A stretch of DNA of 64,000 bases from Fonsecaea monophora (Eukaryota; Ascomycota; Eurotiomycetes; Chaetothyriales; Herpotrichiellaceae). The notes beneath the pieces were generated by a model that had not been told where the DNA came from, ran no database searches, and worked only from the letters and a program-made list of their open reading frames with translations. The stretch is taken from NCBI RefSeq assembly GCF_001642475.1, contig NW_019174000.1, positions 112,232 through 176,231 on the forward strand, read 5' to 3'. The translations under genes were made by a program, and so were the position numbers. Positions 33,284 through 43,714 of the stretch are shown here, one piece after another; the first letter of the stretch is position 1; each line of letters opens with the position of its first letter.

Positions 33284-34231
33284 GCACGGACACGGTACTT
33301 CTGAGCTATCTCATGGGCAGCCGCTGGACCTTTGACCTAGTAGCGATTCGCAAGAACGATTGATATGCCCCGACTGGCAAGTTTGTCTGCCAGAACCGGC
33401 GGCTGTCACGAGTGCTACCTACTCCGGCATACTTGTCAGTGTGTTGAAGATCCCCGTTTTCGAAGGAAAGCGCCAAAGCAATCTCTACTCGGAGGCTGGA
33501 TCGACCAGCGAGAGTTGTCTCTCCTTCCGGTCTGAAACTAGTTTGACGAACCTCGTACCCCATAAGACGGTTTGGGATTGTGAAGGTGGGAAGAAAAATA
33601 AGAAAGATTCCAGAGTATTTTCTTACATGTGGAGGGGGGCGCGGAACTCCTTCTCCTGATGCCGTGGCATTTCATTGTGGATCTCTGGCCAAGTCGCTGA
33701 CGGCATTCGGAAATCACGCCAAGACGAGGTACAATCACGCCCAGCGCACCCCTCTTTGGGACGAGGGTGATGCCTCCCTGTGCTCACCCCCGGCTCGCGC
33801 GAGTCAGGGTGAGCCAGGGTACGCGATCACCCGTGTCTCACTCTCAATGTGTTTGGTATGGGAGCCATAACCAACATCCCGGAAACCCACCACCGCAGAT
33901 AGTCCATATAGGTGACGGACCGGCCCAGGTCTAAGACAGTCCGTAGTCAATCTCAGTTATACTCTGACCCCTACAGTTAGGATACAGGAGTGTTGTTCCA
34001 CCTCACGCCGTTACAAGTGACCGTGTACCTTTACGTCAGACTGGTATTACGTTCCTACTCCATAGTGAGTAAACCCCTTGAACCGCAGCATCACCTCACG
34101 TGGAGCGATTCGTAACACCCAGGAGGAATGTATTGTATTCTCAAGTTCACAGTGCTTCAGCATTTTCTGTATGACTGTCCCTCTACCCTAGATGAGAACT
34201 TCGCTGTTTATATGTACCAGTCTTATTACAC
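33284..34231. other. Intergenic region without supported gene
   Basis: About 950 nt with many stops in all frames toward the right. Frames at 33306-33870 overlap on both strands and lack domains. Confidence 0.4.
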
Positions 34232-35153
34232 TTAGCGGCCAATACACCGTGCAGTGCCGTGGAGCTGTTCCAGAGTGAGAATCGATGGAAAAGAACAAGA
34301 GAATAACCTGGGAGACCATGCAATGAAACCACCGTATGCGCCGTGCCGGCGAGGCTGCGCGAGGCTGAGCATCGGTATGGAGGGTGACGTAGATAGGTGA
34401 ATCGGAGCGTCGTAGTCAGGAACATGAATGATGAAATCTGCTTGAGAAAACTGGCGGCCCAGCTTCCAACTGCCCTGGCGTCTAAGGTGTTGTTTTGAGT
34501 GCCTTCTCGACACCTCTCTGAATTGGGGTTAGGGCCTTGTTTGTGGCTTTTAGCTGTCTTAGAGACTCGTTCAGTTCAACCCTCTCTACAAGTGACAGTA
34601 CTTACAACGATAAGACAATCAGCAACAATACCGTGAAATGATTCTTCTGGTTTTGTAGTTTGGTAATTCTCAGAAGCATGTCTTTCTCTTTCCACCACCA
34701 CTCAAGCCGCTTCCATGCCGAAATGCTCGGGAGAGTCGCACTAGAAGGATCGAGGCTGCGCGGCACACTTTGACCCGTTCCGTGACATTCGCTAGTATGA
34801 GGAATGGGGTTGATTGTCGGGTCTGCAAAGTCAAAGGCCATGAATTTCTCAACCGTGCTGTTAAACTCCTGCTGCAGATCTTTTAGAGACGAGTTGATTG
34901 GGTCCCGGACCGGCAAAAAAGCCCCATCAGCCTCGATGTTCATCTGTTCAAAGAGGTCCTTCATCTGCACTATTTGCTCTCTACTCTCCCGCAGGATGCC
35001 TTTGTAGTATTCCACGTCTTCATTTGCATGGTACATCGCAGCCATGACGGCCACACAAGATGCAAATAGGCCGAGAGCAAACGTCAGTATGCCAAATATA
35101 TCGGCGGTCGTGGAGAGGGCGCTTTCGCTATCCTCCGGAGGAACGTCAGACAT
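34232..35153 (-). CDS. Small membrane protein with coiled-coil segment, unknown function
   Basis: Starts at an ATG at 35153. Exon 1 (35153..34606) encodes an acidic N-terminus, a membrane span at about residues 17-41 (GILTFALGLFASCVAVMAAM), a helical coiled-coil-like stretch (ESREQIVQMKDLFEQMNIEA), and a hydrophobic C-terminal part (HFTVLLLIVLSL). Read straight through, it would stop at 183 residues, but the stop TAA is inside a GTAAGT donor. An 88-nt intron with branch CCCTAACC and acceptor TTCAG joins exon 2 (34517..34232) in frame, giving 277 residues with a basic start to the extension (EVSRRHSKQHLRRQ). Both models are possible; I prefer the spliced one modestly. No family recognised. Confidence 0.5.
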
Positions 35154-35631
35154 ATTCCTTGCGTGCTTTCAATGAAGTTTGACAACTGAGGAGTTTGAAC
35201 TGGTTAGCTAGGCAACAGGATTGATATACGAGCACACCCCGCTTTCAAAAGTCAGTGCGTCGTAAGCGGTCTGAAAATGGTCGTGTGCATGGATGCGCTG
35301 GCATCTACTGGAGGATGATAAATGCCTTCGTACCGCTGTTTGTACCAATCATTCTAGCATGCCCGCTTATTTAGCATGACTATTATTAACCCCGACGACC
35401 CCAGCAATGAAGCCGGGGCGAGGTAAATACGGCAACCTCCTTGAGAATTGCATCCTGGTATGGTATATATGGCATGTTATATGCCTCATAAAGTTTCGCT
35501 GGTTACATATTCCACAATTCACTCTACTCGCCTTTTCCGATAGCCTTCTTCTACAACTTAAAGGCCTTATAGGGGTTGTATAACCACCTGAATTTCGGCC
35601 AGTGAAGGTTGTCACCTCTATACCTGTCGAC
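35154..35631. promoter_or_regulatory. Divergent promoter region
   Basis: A 478-nt AT-leaning space between the starts of the small membrane protein gene (minus) and the ubiquitin-like-domain gene (plus). No specific site assigned. Confidence 0.4.
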
Positions 35632-37220
35632 ATGACTGCTCCTCGACATTGTTCCCTTTTGCTATCAGAGCAGCCCCCAAATTTGACAAGGGCAATTATA
35701 ATTGGAGATTCATTAGAGATCCAATTCTTTTACGCAGTCCGTGTCCAAGACGATACCCTTCCTCGATACCAACATGTCACGGAAGACCCGATCCGTAAGG
35801 GTTTCATCCCATTGCATTACCAACAGAAGGAGAACGAATTCATCATGGGACTCGAGGGTTCGTTAGATTCTACCCCACTGACTTCACCTCCCCATTCCAG
35901 GATGGACTGACAGCCGAGTCAGACTGGAGCGCAATGTCCATTTTTTCCAGGCGGTTAATGCCATTGGATCATCATTTTCGGGCAGAAATCTATGTGGGTG
36001 GTGTGAATGTTGCCTGCCCGCGACCTGGCGTGAATGCGCAAAGTCACTTCATCTTGCCCGATCAAAATTGGATCGATGGCGTCTCGAATGATCAAAACAC
36101 TGTCCGACAATTTGTTGCTCTCGGTTCAGAAGCCAATGCGTTAGTCCCCTCCCACTCTCAGTGTGCTTCTCTGGTGTTCCGCAGCAGTGAGTTACTAACG
36201 GCTGATGCATGGAAGCAATTCTATTGAACAAGAAGTGAGGGATAGATGCTCGAAAATTGGTGGCCGCATTGAGATCAAACTCATTGCTACAAAGTTGTAG
36301 GTTACCTAAGATTGATGAGCTGGTGGTGGATCTTCGTACTAAACCTGTCAAGGTTCCGCCAACTCGAGGCCCTTGATGAGATCCCAATCCCACCCGAGAC
36401 TGGACAGGAATACCAGATCTTTGTGAAAACCCTTACTGGCCGCACGGTCACTGTCCGAGTTTTATCGTCATATACTCTCCTGCAACTCATGGCTCTCATC
36501 CACAGGGAAGAAGGCACCCCACCAAGGCACCAAATTCTCCTTTTTAATTCGAAATACCTCGCATATGGTACGCGAACATCACCATAAGTCTAATAACTTT
36601 CAAATTCTAACACAATAATCAGAGCAAAGTATTTCCGATTTGGAGAAAACCCTCGAATTCTACCAAATTAAAAAGGTGAAACTCGATCAACAAACCCATA
36701 CCAGCAAAGCGCATACATTCTAACACTTTTCCAGGAGTCGACTCTATCTCTCCGGATCAGAGCGCGCGGAGGAGGCCCTGGCGAAGCCAAAGGACCTAGA
36801 GAACCGGCTGTTTACCCTGGCGGTCTCATCAGACAACAAGTCAAGCTCGACACCACGGCAGAGGAGCAATGGAGCACCGAACCGCTGGTCGTCTTGAATT
36901 TTCGAGTCGTCACCATCGCCGACTTCAACCGCGATGCCCAGACAAGCCTGCCAGTTGTCCGGGGTCCGTCCATCGCGGATATGAGAAATGTTTTGACCTC
37001 ACCCAGACTCTACCCGGAGTCTCCGGACGCCATACGCTCCATCGCCATGACTGGTGCCCCCCGTGGTACAGCCGGCGCAGCCCCAGCCCGAGGCTCCACG
37101 CCCACGGCGTCCGCACCCGGAGAGACAGAGCATGACACTCGGCGCTCGTGGCGGTACACTTCCAGGAGGCACGCAGCAACCACAGAGAAAAAGCCAAGGC
37201 TACCGTGGCGGCGGCCATGA
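35632..37220 (+). CDS. Protein with internal ubiquitin-like domain, unknown function
   Basis: Six exons inferred: 35632-35861, 35951-36139, 36216-36296, 36353-36567, 36623-36675, 36735-37220; 417 residues in frame. Introns are 55-89 nt, several with TACTAAC-like branches (36193, 36338). The N-terminal part contains FRAEIYVGGVNVACPRPG and LPDQNWIDGVSNDQNTVRQF. A ubiquitin-like domain follows: YQIFVKTLTGRTVTVRVLSS, REEGTPPRHQILLFNSKYLA, SISDLEKTLEFYQIKKESTL and LSLRIRARGGG. The RGGG is followed by more than 100 residues, so any release of the domain would need cleavage. The tail is Ala/Pro/Arg-rich. This layout resembles a fungal family with an N-terminal GGxN block, a ubiquitin-like fold, and a GGLIRQ segment; its role is not known. 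The first intron is the least certain. Confidence 0.65.
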
Positions 37221-37609
37221 AGTTCAACACTGGGTGCGTGGCGCGGTCTAAGGAAAGGGGAGGGGGTTGGACGGGCACCACACAGGCAACAGGCACCGTG
37301 ACTTGGGCTTCTAGTCTTGAGTGGAGGTCACTATCTAGTTTTCACGTTCTCAACCCTTAGCCCTCGTGCCAGACGAATTACCATCCTGTTTTCTTGGTCA
37401 AACCAAACTCCTTTGTAGAAGAGTTTCCGTACGTCGTAGAACTACAGTAGGTTACCAAAAGTCACCGGACTAGTCCCTTGGAACGCCTCCTGATACTACC
37501 CCCACATACACTTGATATTTTTTTCTATGTATTTACCATAGTAGAATAGTACAGTTAGTATAAATCAATGGCTCAAGAGATGCACTTCCAGAATATCGCA
37601 TCTTCTAGA
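37221..37609. other. AT-rich intergenic region
   Basis: AT-rich 3' flank of the ubiquitin-like gene leading into the transposase-like remnant. No gene. Confidence 0.4.
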
Positions 37610-38088
37610 TTAAAACCGCGTATACCAGCCCTTAGCCTCAATAACTGCGTTAACTCTCTCGTCCATTGATATTAGGAATGCCTTATTGGAGATAGGCAGT
37701 ACTCAGCGATAGATCGATTCCGTAGTAATAAGTATCCTTTTACGTATAGTAGTGACAATGCTTTCCTCCTTCGGTTTGCGAGTGGCCAGCAGTGGTTTAG
37801 GCCTGTCCGGTTCGGTGTCTTCCCAAGTGGCCTTTCAAGCCCTTTTACTGAAGGCCGCGTAAGAAGATGCTTATCCACTCTGAGTAGCATGCTCCTCTTG
37901 TGCGGCTCACTTCGGCTTCCTACTCTGTTCGTGATAATTGACTTAATGGCATTCTTGATCTTTTTCTTGTCTAGACTAGTCCAGGCCCTTGTAATAGCGT
38001 TTACAAAGCGATTGAGGACCTCATATAAGTCTCCTACTATATAGCGAAGGCCTAGATCGATGGCATTACCTAGGCATTTGAGTTCAAA
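37610..38088 (-). pseudogene. Degenerate transposase-like remnant (Tc1/mariner-like C-terminus)
   Basis: On the minus strand, 37693..37610 reads AFLISMDERVNAVIEAKGWY then TRF and a stop, which resembles the end of Tc1/mariner-type transposases (SMPRRVQAVI...KG pattern). A second frame from about 38088 to 37672 reads FVNAITRAWTSLDKKKIKNA and continues with basic sequence, in a different frame and with TAG/TAA breaks upstream. The stretch is AT-rich, unlike the flanking genes. Together this suggests a broken element with frameshifts. Inverted terminal repeats were not found by eye. The assignment to this superfamily is tentative. Confidence 0.35.
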
Positions 38089-38447
38089 CTAGAGGTTTTC
38101 GATGGTAAGCGTGTGTAAAAGCGGCGCCCGCTGGGTGAGAGGCGAGGGGAGCTCGACGTCGATGGAACTTCTCTTATGTCGCCATGTGCTTGTATTAGTG
38201 GGACGGACCAGACAGATTTAGGCCGACCACTCCAATCAACGCGCGAAGCGGCACGATTGAAATGCTGACAACTCACGAGGGCATTCATTCTAGATTCCAT
38301 GAATTATAGGTGGTAGATTCGCGAGGGCTGCTTGCTCGCTCTAGCATCATACCCGACAGCCATCATGCAACAAAGCTCGGCTCCCCGAGCCCCTATCATC
38401 CCCCCCAGCTCCTAACTCTCCTTGAATTTCCTCTTCACGCTGGCGTG
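38089..38447. other. Intergenic region
   Basis: Short region between the transposase-like remnant and the stop of the sugar-porter gene. Frames at 38070-38300 and 38310-38576 have no domain. Confidence 0.4.
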
Positions 38448-40211
38448 TCAGTCCCGCAGCTTGCTAACTTTGGGAACCTCTTTCGTCTCTTCGACTTCGG
38501 CATCATGCGCAATGACAAGATTTTCCAAAGTCTCTGCCGCGATTTCGTCCCCGAACAGCCCGGCGATCTCTTCTAGCGGTTTGCCTTTGGTTTCCTTGGC
38601 CAACCAGAGGAACACGGCCAGCGAAGTGACGCCCACGGCGATGAAGACGAGGTAGAATTTCCATCCGATCGACACAAAGGCATAGAGGGACGCTCTGTCC
38701 AAAAAGAAAACAAACATCAGCTCAACTCTCTCATTGTCCCACAAAAGTTCCACAGAGACTTACTCGACGTAGATGGTGTCGATGAAGTAGATGCTCGCCA
38801 CTCCAAGAGCTGAACCCTTGGCTCTGAGATGAGCCGGCCACATCTCGGAAACATAAGTGTAGCTTGCGCCTTCGGCAAACATGCAGTATCCCAATTCGAA
38901 AATGTAGAACATGGCCACGACGGCCTGCTGGGGTGCTTCATGCGAGGTTCCCGCATATTTGGCGATCAGGGGAGTGACCACCACAATCAGCACAATCTGA
39001 ATTGCCGTTCCGATGGCGAGGAGTGGTACACGACCAACGCGGTCGATGAGCAGGGTTCCGAGGATCGCGGTCAAGGCTCCAAAGGTAACGTAACCTGCAG
39101 TGATGCACAGCTGACCTACTGTGTTGAATCCAAGGCTGGCGTAGATGGTCGGACCATAGCTGGCGATAACAACAATACCAGCCGACTATTTATCGTCAGT
39201 TTAACAATCAACGATGCTGCAGACGACAGACCGGGCCAACATACCTGACTCATGGACTGGGTGATGATGGTGAGGATAAAGCGCCTGCGGTACCGTTTCG
39301 ACATGATCAACTCCCACCAACCCATGGCATTTCGATGTTCAAACGAGATCTGATCCACCATCTGCTTGACTTCGAGTTCGGCGAACTCGTGGCCCGCTTC
39401 GTCATGATGGCCGTGCAGTTTGGAGATGACCGCGCGAGCTTCGTCGGTGCGATCCTGCATCACCAACCATCTGGGCGATTCCGGAATCAGAGGCAGGAGG
39501 AAGATGGTCAGGAATGATGGGACGGTGCAGATGGCAATGGGAATTCGCCACTGGACGCCGCTGGCCTGCACAAAGTAAAAGGCCACACCGAGCCAGTTGG
39601 CGAAAACATAGCCGAGAGAGATCATGACTGCGACAAGGCCGACCATGAGGCCTCGATACCGAGGCGGCGCGAGCTCGCTTTGAAGTAGTGACCCGACAGA
39701 CATGTATGCTCCAGACGCAAATCCAGAGCAACCCCTTGAATGGCCGACAAAAATGATCAGTTTTCCCATCCGACGCACAGAGCATCCCGTCAAGGAGGGG
39801 CCCTCACCTGAAAATGATCAACATGGCAATATGGACGCTTCCAGCTACCAGGGCCGTGCTGACAATGGAGATGATGGCCGAGATGAGCACCGTCTTTTTG
39901 CGCCCGATCTTGTCGGACGCGTAGCTGGCCCAGGCACAGCCGAACAGAGCGCACGCGAAGAAGACGCCGAGAATCGCCCCGATCAACGGCGTGTTGGATT
40001 TTGTCTGCTCCAGGAACCCAAAGTAGACGAGAAAGCTCGGCTGGCCCAAGGTCGTGTTGATCATGCCGTTGACCATGCCCGTGGCCAGCGAGGTGCACGA
40101 GACGCAGAGGACAATGCCATAGTTGTAGAAACTGAATTTCTCCCTGGCTTTGCTAAGATGCATGAGATGCTCGTCATGATGTGGTGACAATTCCTCCTTT
40201 GGAACCGTCAT
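38448..40211 (-). CDS. MFS transporter, sugar porter family
   Basis: Four exons: 40211..39808, 39734..39245, 39185..38764, 38694..38448; 520 residues in frame. The start at 40211 (MTVPKEELSPHH) has A at -3; another in-frame ATG at 40256 would add 15 residues. The family marks are present: ASDKIGRKKT after TM2, PPRYRG, PESPRWLV before the central loop, LIDRVGRVPLL in the second half, YVSEMWPAHLRAKGS, and KETKGKPLEEI near the C-terminus. Twelve membrane helices are expected and visible. It should move a sugar or related polyol/acid with protons across the plasma membrane. It is divergent from BVMO2 over 676 nt, so uptake of the pathway substrate is plausible. Confidence 0.9.
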
Positions 40212-40887
40212 TTTGGGGGGAAATGGTTCAGACAATGATGTCCTCAACACGGACATGTGTTGGTTTGCGGGGATGATGAAGATTATGAGGAAGTAGAGGG
40301 ATGGGAGGTCGGGATGAAAATCGAGGCCTGCTGGAGTGATATTTCTTGGGACCAAACTTCCAATCTATGATACTAGTGCAATGCTCCCCTGACTCCACAG
40401 CACATAATACCACAGAAGTCCGGGGCCACGCGGGGAAGCCCACGTGTGTGGCCCAACAATCTGGCAGAATTATCATTGTACCAAAGTCCACAAAAGTGTC
40501 GAGTCGGAGTTTCGAAGTGGTTGATCCAGGCACTCCCGAGTCTCGGGTGGAGACAGACCCACTCTTATATGTGTGTAAACCGGAGTTTTCACGCACTAGC
40601 CGTCAAGTTGTTTATCTGGATTAGGAAGTCGGAGTAGTGTCCAAAGGTACCGGAACAGCGAGCCTTGTATAGATGACCATAGAGGGCTCTCAAACAGAAA
40701 GTTAGCTATATCATTTCGTTGAGGCATATGCTGGTGTAAGCAGCGGTAACCTGTCACTGACATAGTACCTTTTACAAAGTATTTTCCAACAGGGTCTATA
40801 CAACGTGCTCAGCGCAATATAGACACCAGATTGAGGTGCGGCATCGAAACTGGTCTCCGCTGACCCTCAATTGGGTCTCTCACCACC
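40212..40887. promoter_or_regulatory. Divergent promoter, sugar porter / BVMO2, with CGG-type repeats
   Basis: Contains three CGGAGT hexamers in one orientation (40505-40510, 40581-40586, 40630-40635) and a near-perfect palindrome CCCGAGTCTCGGG at 40535-40547, which presents CCG-N5-CGG. Paired CGG/CCG triplets are the usual target type for Zn2Cys6 regulators. A CACGTG also occurs near 40440. Function is inferred. Confidence 0.5.
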
Positions 40888-43113
40888 ATGGTCGCGTCTC
40901 AAGACAACGACAAGGCAAAACAGACATCAGCGAATGCCACCAGCCATCTTGCCGAAAAGTATGGCTGGAAGAACACAAACGAGGCAGGCTACACCATCAA
41001 CGAAGTCCCCTCGGGACTGTTGCGCCCTGTCAAGATAGTATGTCTGGGTGCTGGTGCGTCTGGGATCAATCTGGCCAAGCTCGTACAAGATCAAATGGAG
41101 GATGTCGAACTGCAAATCTACGACAAGAACTCTGAGGTCGGGGGCACTTGGTGGGAGAATCGCTATCCGTACGTTGGATCATAACAGGGGACTATCGTCG
41201 TGGGCCCATGGATCGAGACTGACACGACATAGCGGCTGTGCTTGTGACATTCCTTCTGCAAGCTATCAGTTCACCTGGGAGCCACATATCTGGTCTCAGT
41301 ACTATGCGGAGAGCCCGGAGATTTTTGACTATTTCAAAGGTATCGTCGTCAAGTACGGGCTGTCAAAGTACATCAAGCTGCGGCACCGGGTGGACCACGC
41401 CGAATGGGACGAGGATGAAGGTCACTGGAACATCACCATCACAGACTTGGAGTCTGGAGACCAGTTCACCGAGTCGTGCGACATCTTCATCAATGCCGGC
41501 GGCCCTCTCAAGTGTGTTCCACCAATGTTTCCCCCGTTATTCAAAGTTTCCCCACTAACTGACATGATCTAGCTTCTGGGAGTGGCCCAAGATAAATGGC
41601 CTCAAAAATTTCAAAGGAGTGCTTGTCCATTCTGCGGCGTATCCGGAAGGGCTCGATCTGAATGGCAAGCGTGTCGCCGTGGTAGGTATCGGATCAAGTG
41701 GTGTTCAAATCACCGCCAAAATCCAGAGTCAAGTGGAAAAGCTGTATACGTGGATCAGTACACCTACATGGATGACCCCGTCCTTTGCCTCGAAATACTC
41801 GGGTGTGGGTGGAGGCAACTTCAAATGTAAGTCTATAGTCCTTGAATTCATTTTACCATCAAGAACAGCTACTAACCCATCCAAAGATTCTGAGGAGCAG
41901 AAGAGGCGGTTCAGGGAAGAGCCGGGCTACTATCTCAAGTACTGCAAAATGGTGGAGACGCAGCTGCAAGAAGGGTTCCTAGCATTCCACCACAATACTC
42001 CTGAAGCGCAAGGTCTGGAAAAGGTAATATAGATCGACGCCCGCCCCATGCTGGGTAAGTACTCTACGGATCACTGATCGATTTCTCGGCAGATGGCAAG
42101 ACAGGAAATGATGGAGAAACTAAAGGGAAGAGACGACCTGATCGAGAAACTCATTCCCAAAGATTTCCCCGTCGGATGCAAACGACCAACGTGAGTCTCC
42201 AGTACATGTGGACACATTTTGGAGTTTATTTTTTTTTGACATCTAATCCTCACTGATTTTATCTGCTTTCAGTCCTGGAAACGGGTTCCTCGAAGCTCTC
42301 ATGTCTCCCAACGTCACGACCTTCACCAAAGCCCTCGACACAATCACCGAGCAAGGATTCCTCGACCCCGACGGGAACGAGCACGAAGTCGACGTGATCA
42401 TCCTCGCCACGGGCTTCAACACTACATGGGTTCCCCGATTCCCCATCATCGCCAACGGGTACAACCTGCAAGACCAGTACCGCAAGAACCCCATCTCGTA
42501 CCTCGGGCTCTCCGCACCCTTCATGCCCAACTACTTTACTTTCTACGGGCCCTACGGCCCGCTGGGCCAGGGCAGCGCACTGTGCATGATTGAGAAGATG
42601 GCCGAATATTTCGCGCAGATGATCCGGAAGTTGCAGCTCGAGAACATCAAGAGCTACACCCCGAGGCTGAGCGTCGCCCTGGACTACCAGGAGCACGCGG
42701 ACCTGTACCACAACCGGACCGTGTGGTCGGGCAACTGCCGCAGCTGGTTCAAAGGTGGCAAGCTGGGCGGGAAGATCATGCTACACCCAGGAACGAGGAC
42801 CCAATAGTAAGTGCTTCTACCTGGCCCCCTCTCCTGTCATCCCGACACTACAAGGACCAAAAAAGATATTTCTGCGAGTTCCGTTTGACGCTGGACGGTT
42901 TTTGCTAACATCCCCGTTTCTTGTTGCGCTGTTCTTAGCATGGAGCTCATCGCAGCCCCGCGCTACGAAGACTACGAGATCCAGTATCGTAATCGAAACG
43001 TGTGGTATTGGCTCGGCAACGGCTTCTCGACACGGGACTTGGACGGCAGAGATCTGACGTGGTATTTGGGCTTGGTCGACGGCAAGGACGAGCAGCAATA
43101 TTTCGATGTTTGA
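40888..43113 (+). CDS. Baeyer-Villiger-type flavin monooxygenase (BVMO2), variant fingerprint
   Basis: Seven exons: 40888-41168, 41233-41511, 41573-41826, 41887-42023, 42093-42190, 42273-42806, 42939-43113; 585 residues in frame. ATG at 40888 has a strong context (CACCATGG). The FAD motif is GAGASG (VCLGAGASGINLAK). In the position of the BVMO fingerprint stands FKGVLVHSAAYP: F200, G202 and H206 are kept but the Trp is Tyr210. The second Rossmann motif is GIGSSG. Downstream blocks include CKRPTPGNGFLEAL and ILATGFNTTW. Length and layout match BVMO1, and one intron is at the same codon. Ketone oxygenation is likely, though the fingerprint change leaves room for other oxygenation chemistry. Confidence 0.88.
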
Positions 43114-43714
43114 CCGCCGCGATAGAGGAAAAGGATATACGCCTCTTTATATAGTGTTTCTATATGAAATCTTACTCCACAAACTATGTTAGCTTGTGTG
43201 GTGAAATTGTCTTGCAGTTTGTTCTACCGCCGCGTATCCCACTGTTTTACAACGTAATAAAAGGGAGTAAACAGCACATTTACACCATGTATGTGAAGCA
43301 TCCAAACGCCGATCTAGCAAAGTTTTCTTTCAGTTCTCTATTCTGTTTTGCCATGTACGATTTCATGGCTCTTGTCGACACGAGCCTGGCGGAAAGAGAA
43401 GTTAAATTGGAAAGTCAAATACATATTCTCATGGCCATCGCACTTCGAGCACCCTCGGTCGAAATGCACAAGATCAGCATGCTACAACTGTACGCGGAAG
43501 GATCATTTTGAATGTCAAAGTGTCTAGAAATCATAGGTCTCTCGTTACTATGGACGTTATGGGGAAACAGGAGGGACGAATCTCCTCCCCCCCTCTCCCC
43601 CCTGGGAGAATGGCTACACCTACATACGAACACCTCTAAAGAGACATCCTGCCTCTTCAACCTTGTTCAAAGGTCACACACTCTCTCCCCCCCTCTCACT
43701 TCATTTGCAATCCC
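43114..43714. other. Convergent 3' region, BVMO2 / P450
   Basis: 601 nt between two stop codons. An in-frame-looking ORF at 43164-43511 is low in GC and lacks a domain. No gene. Confidence 0.5.
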
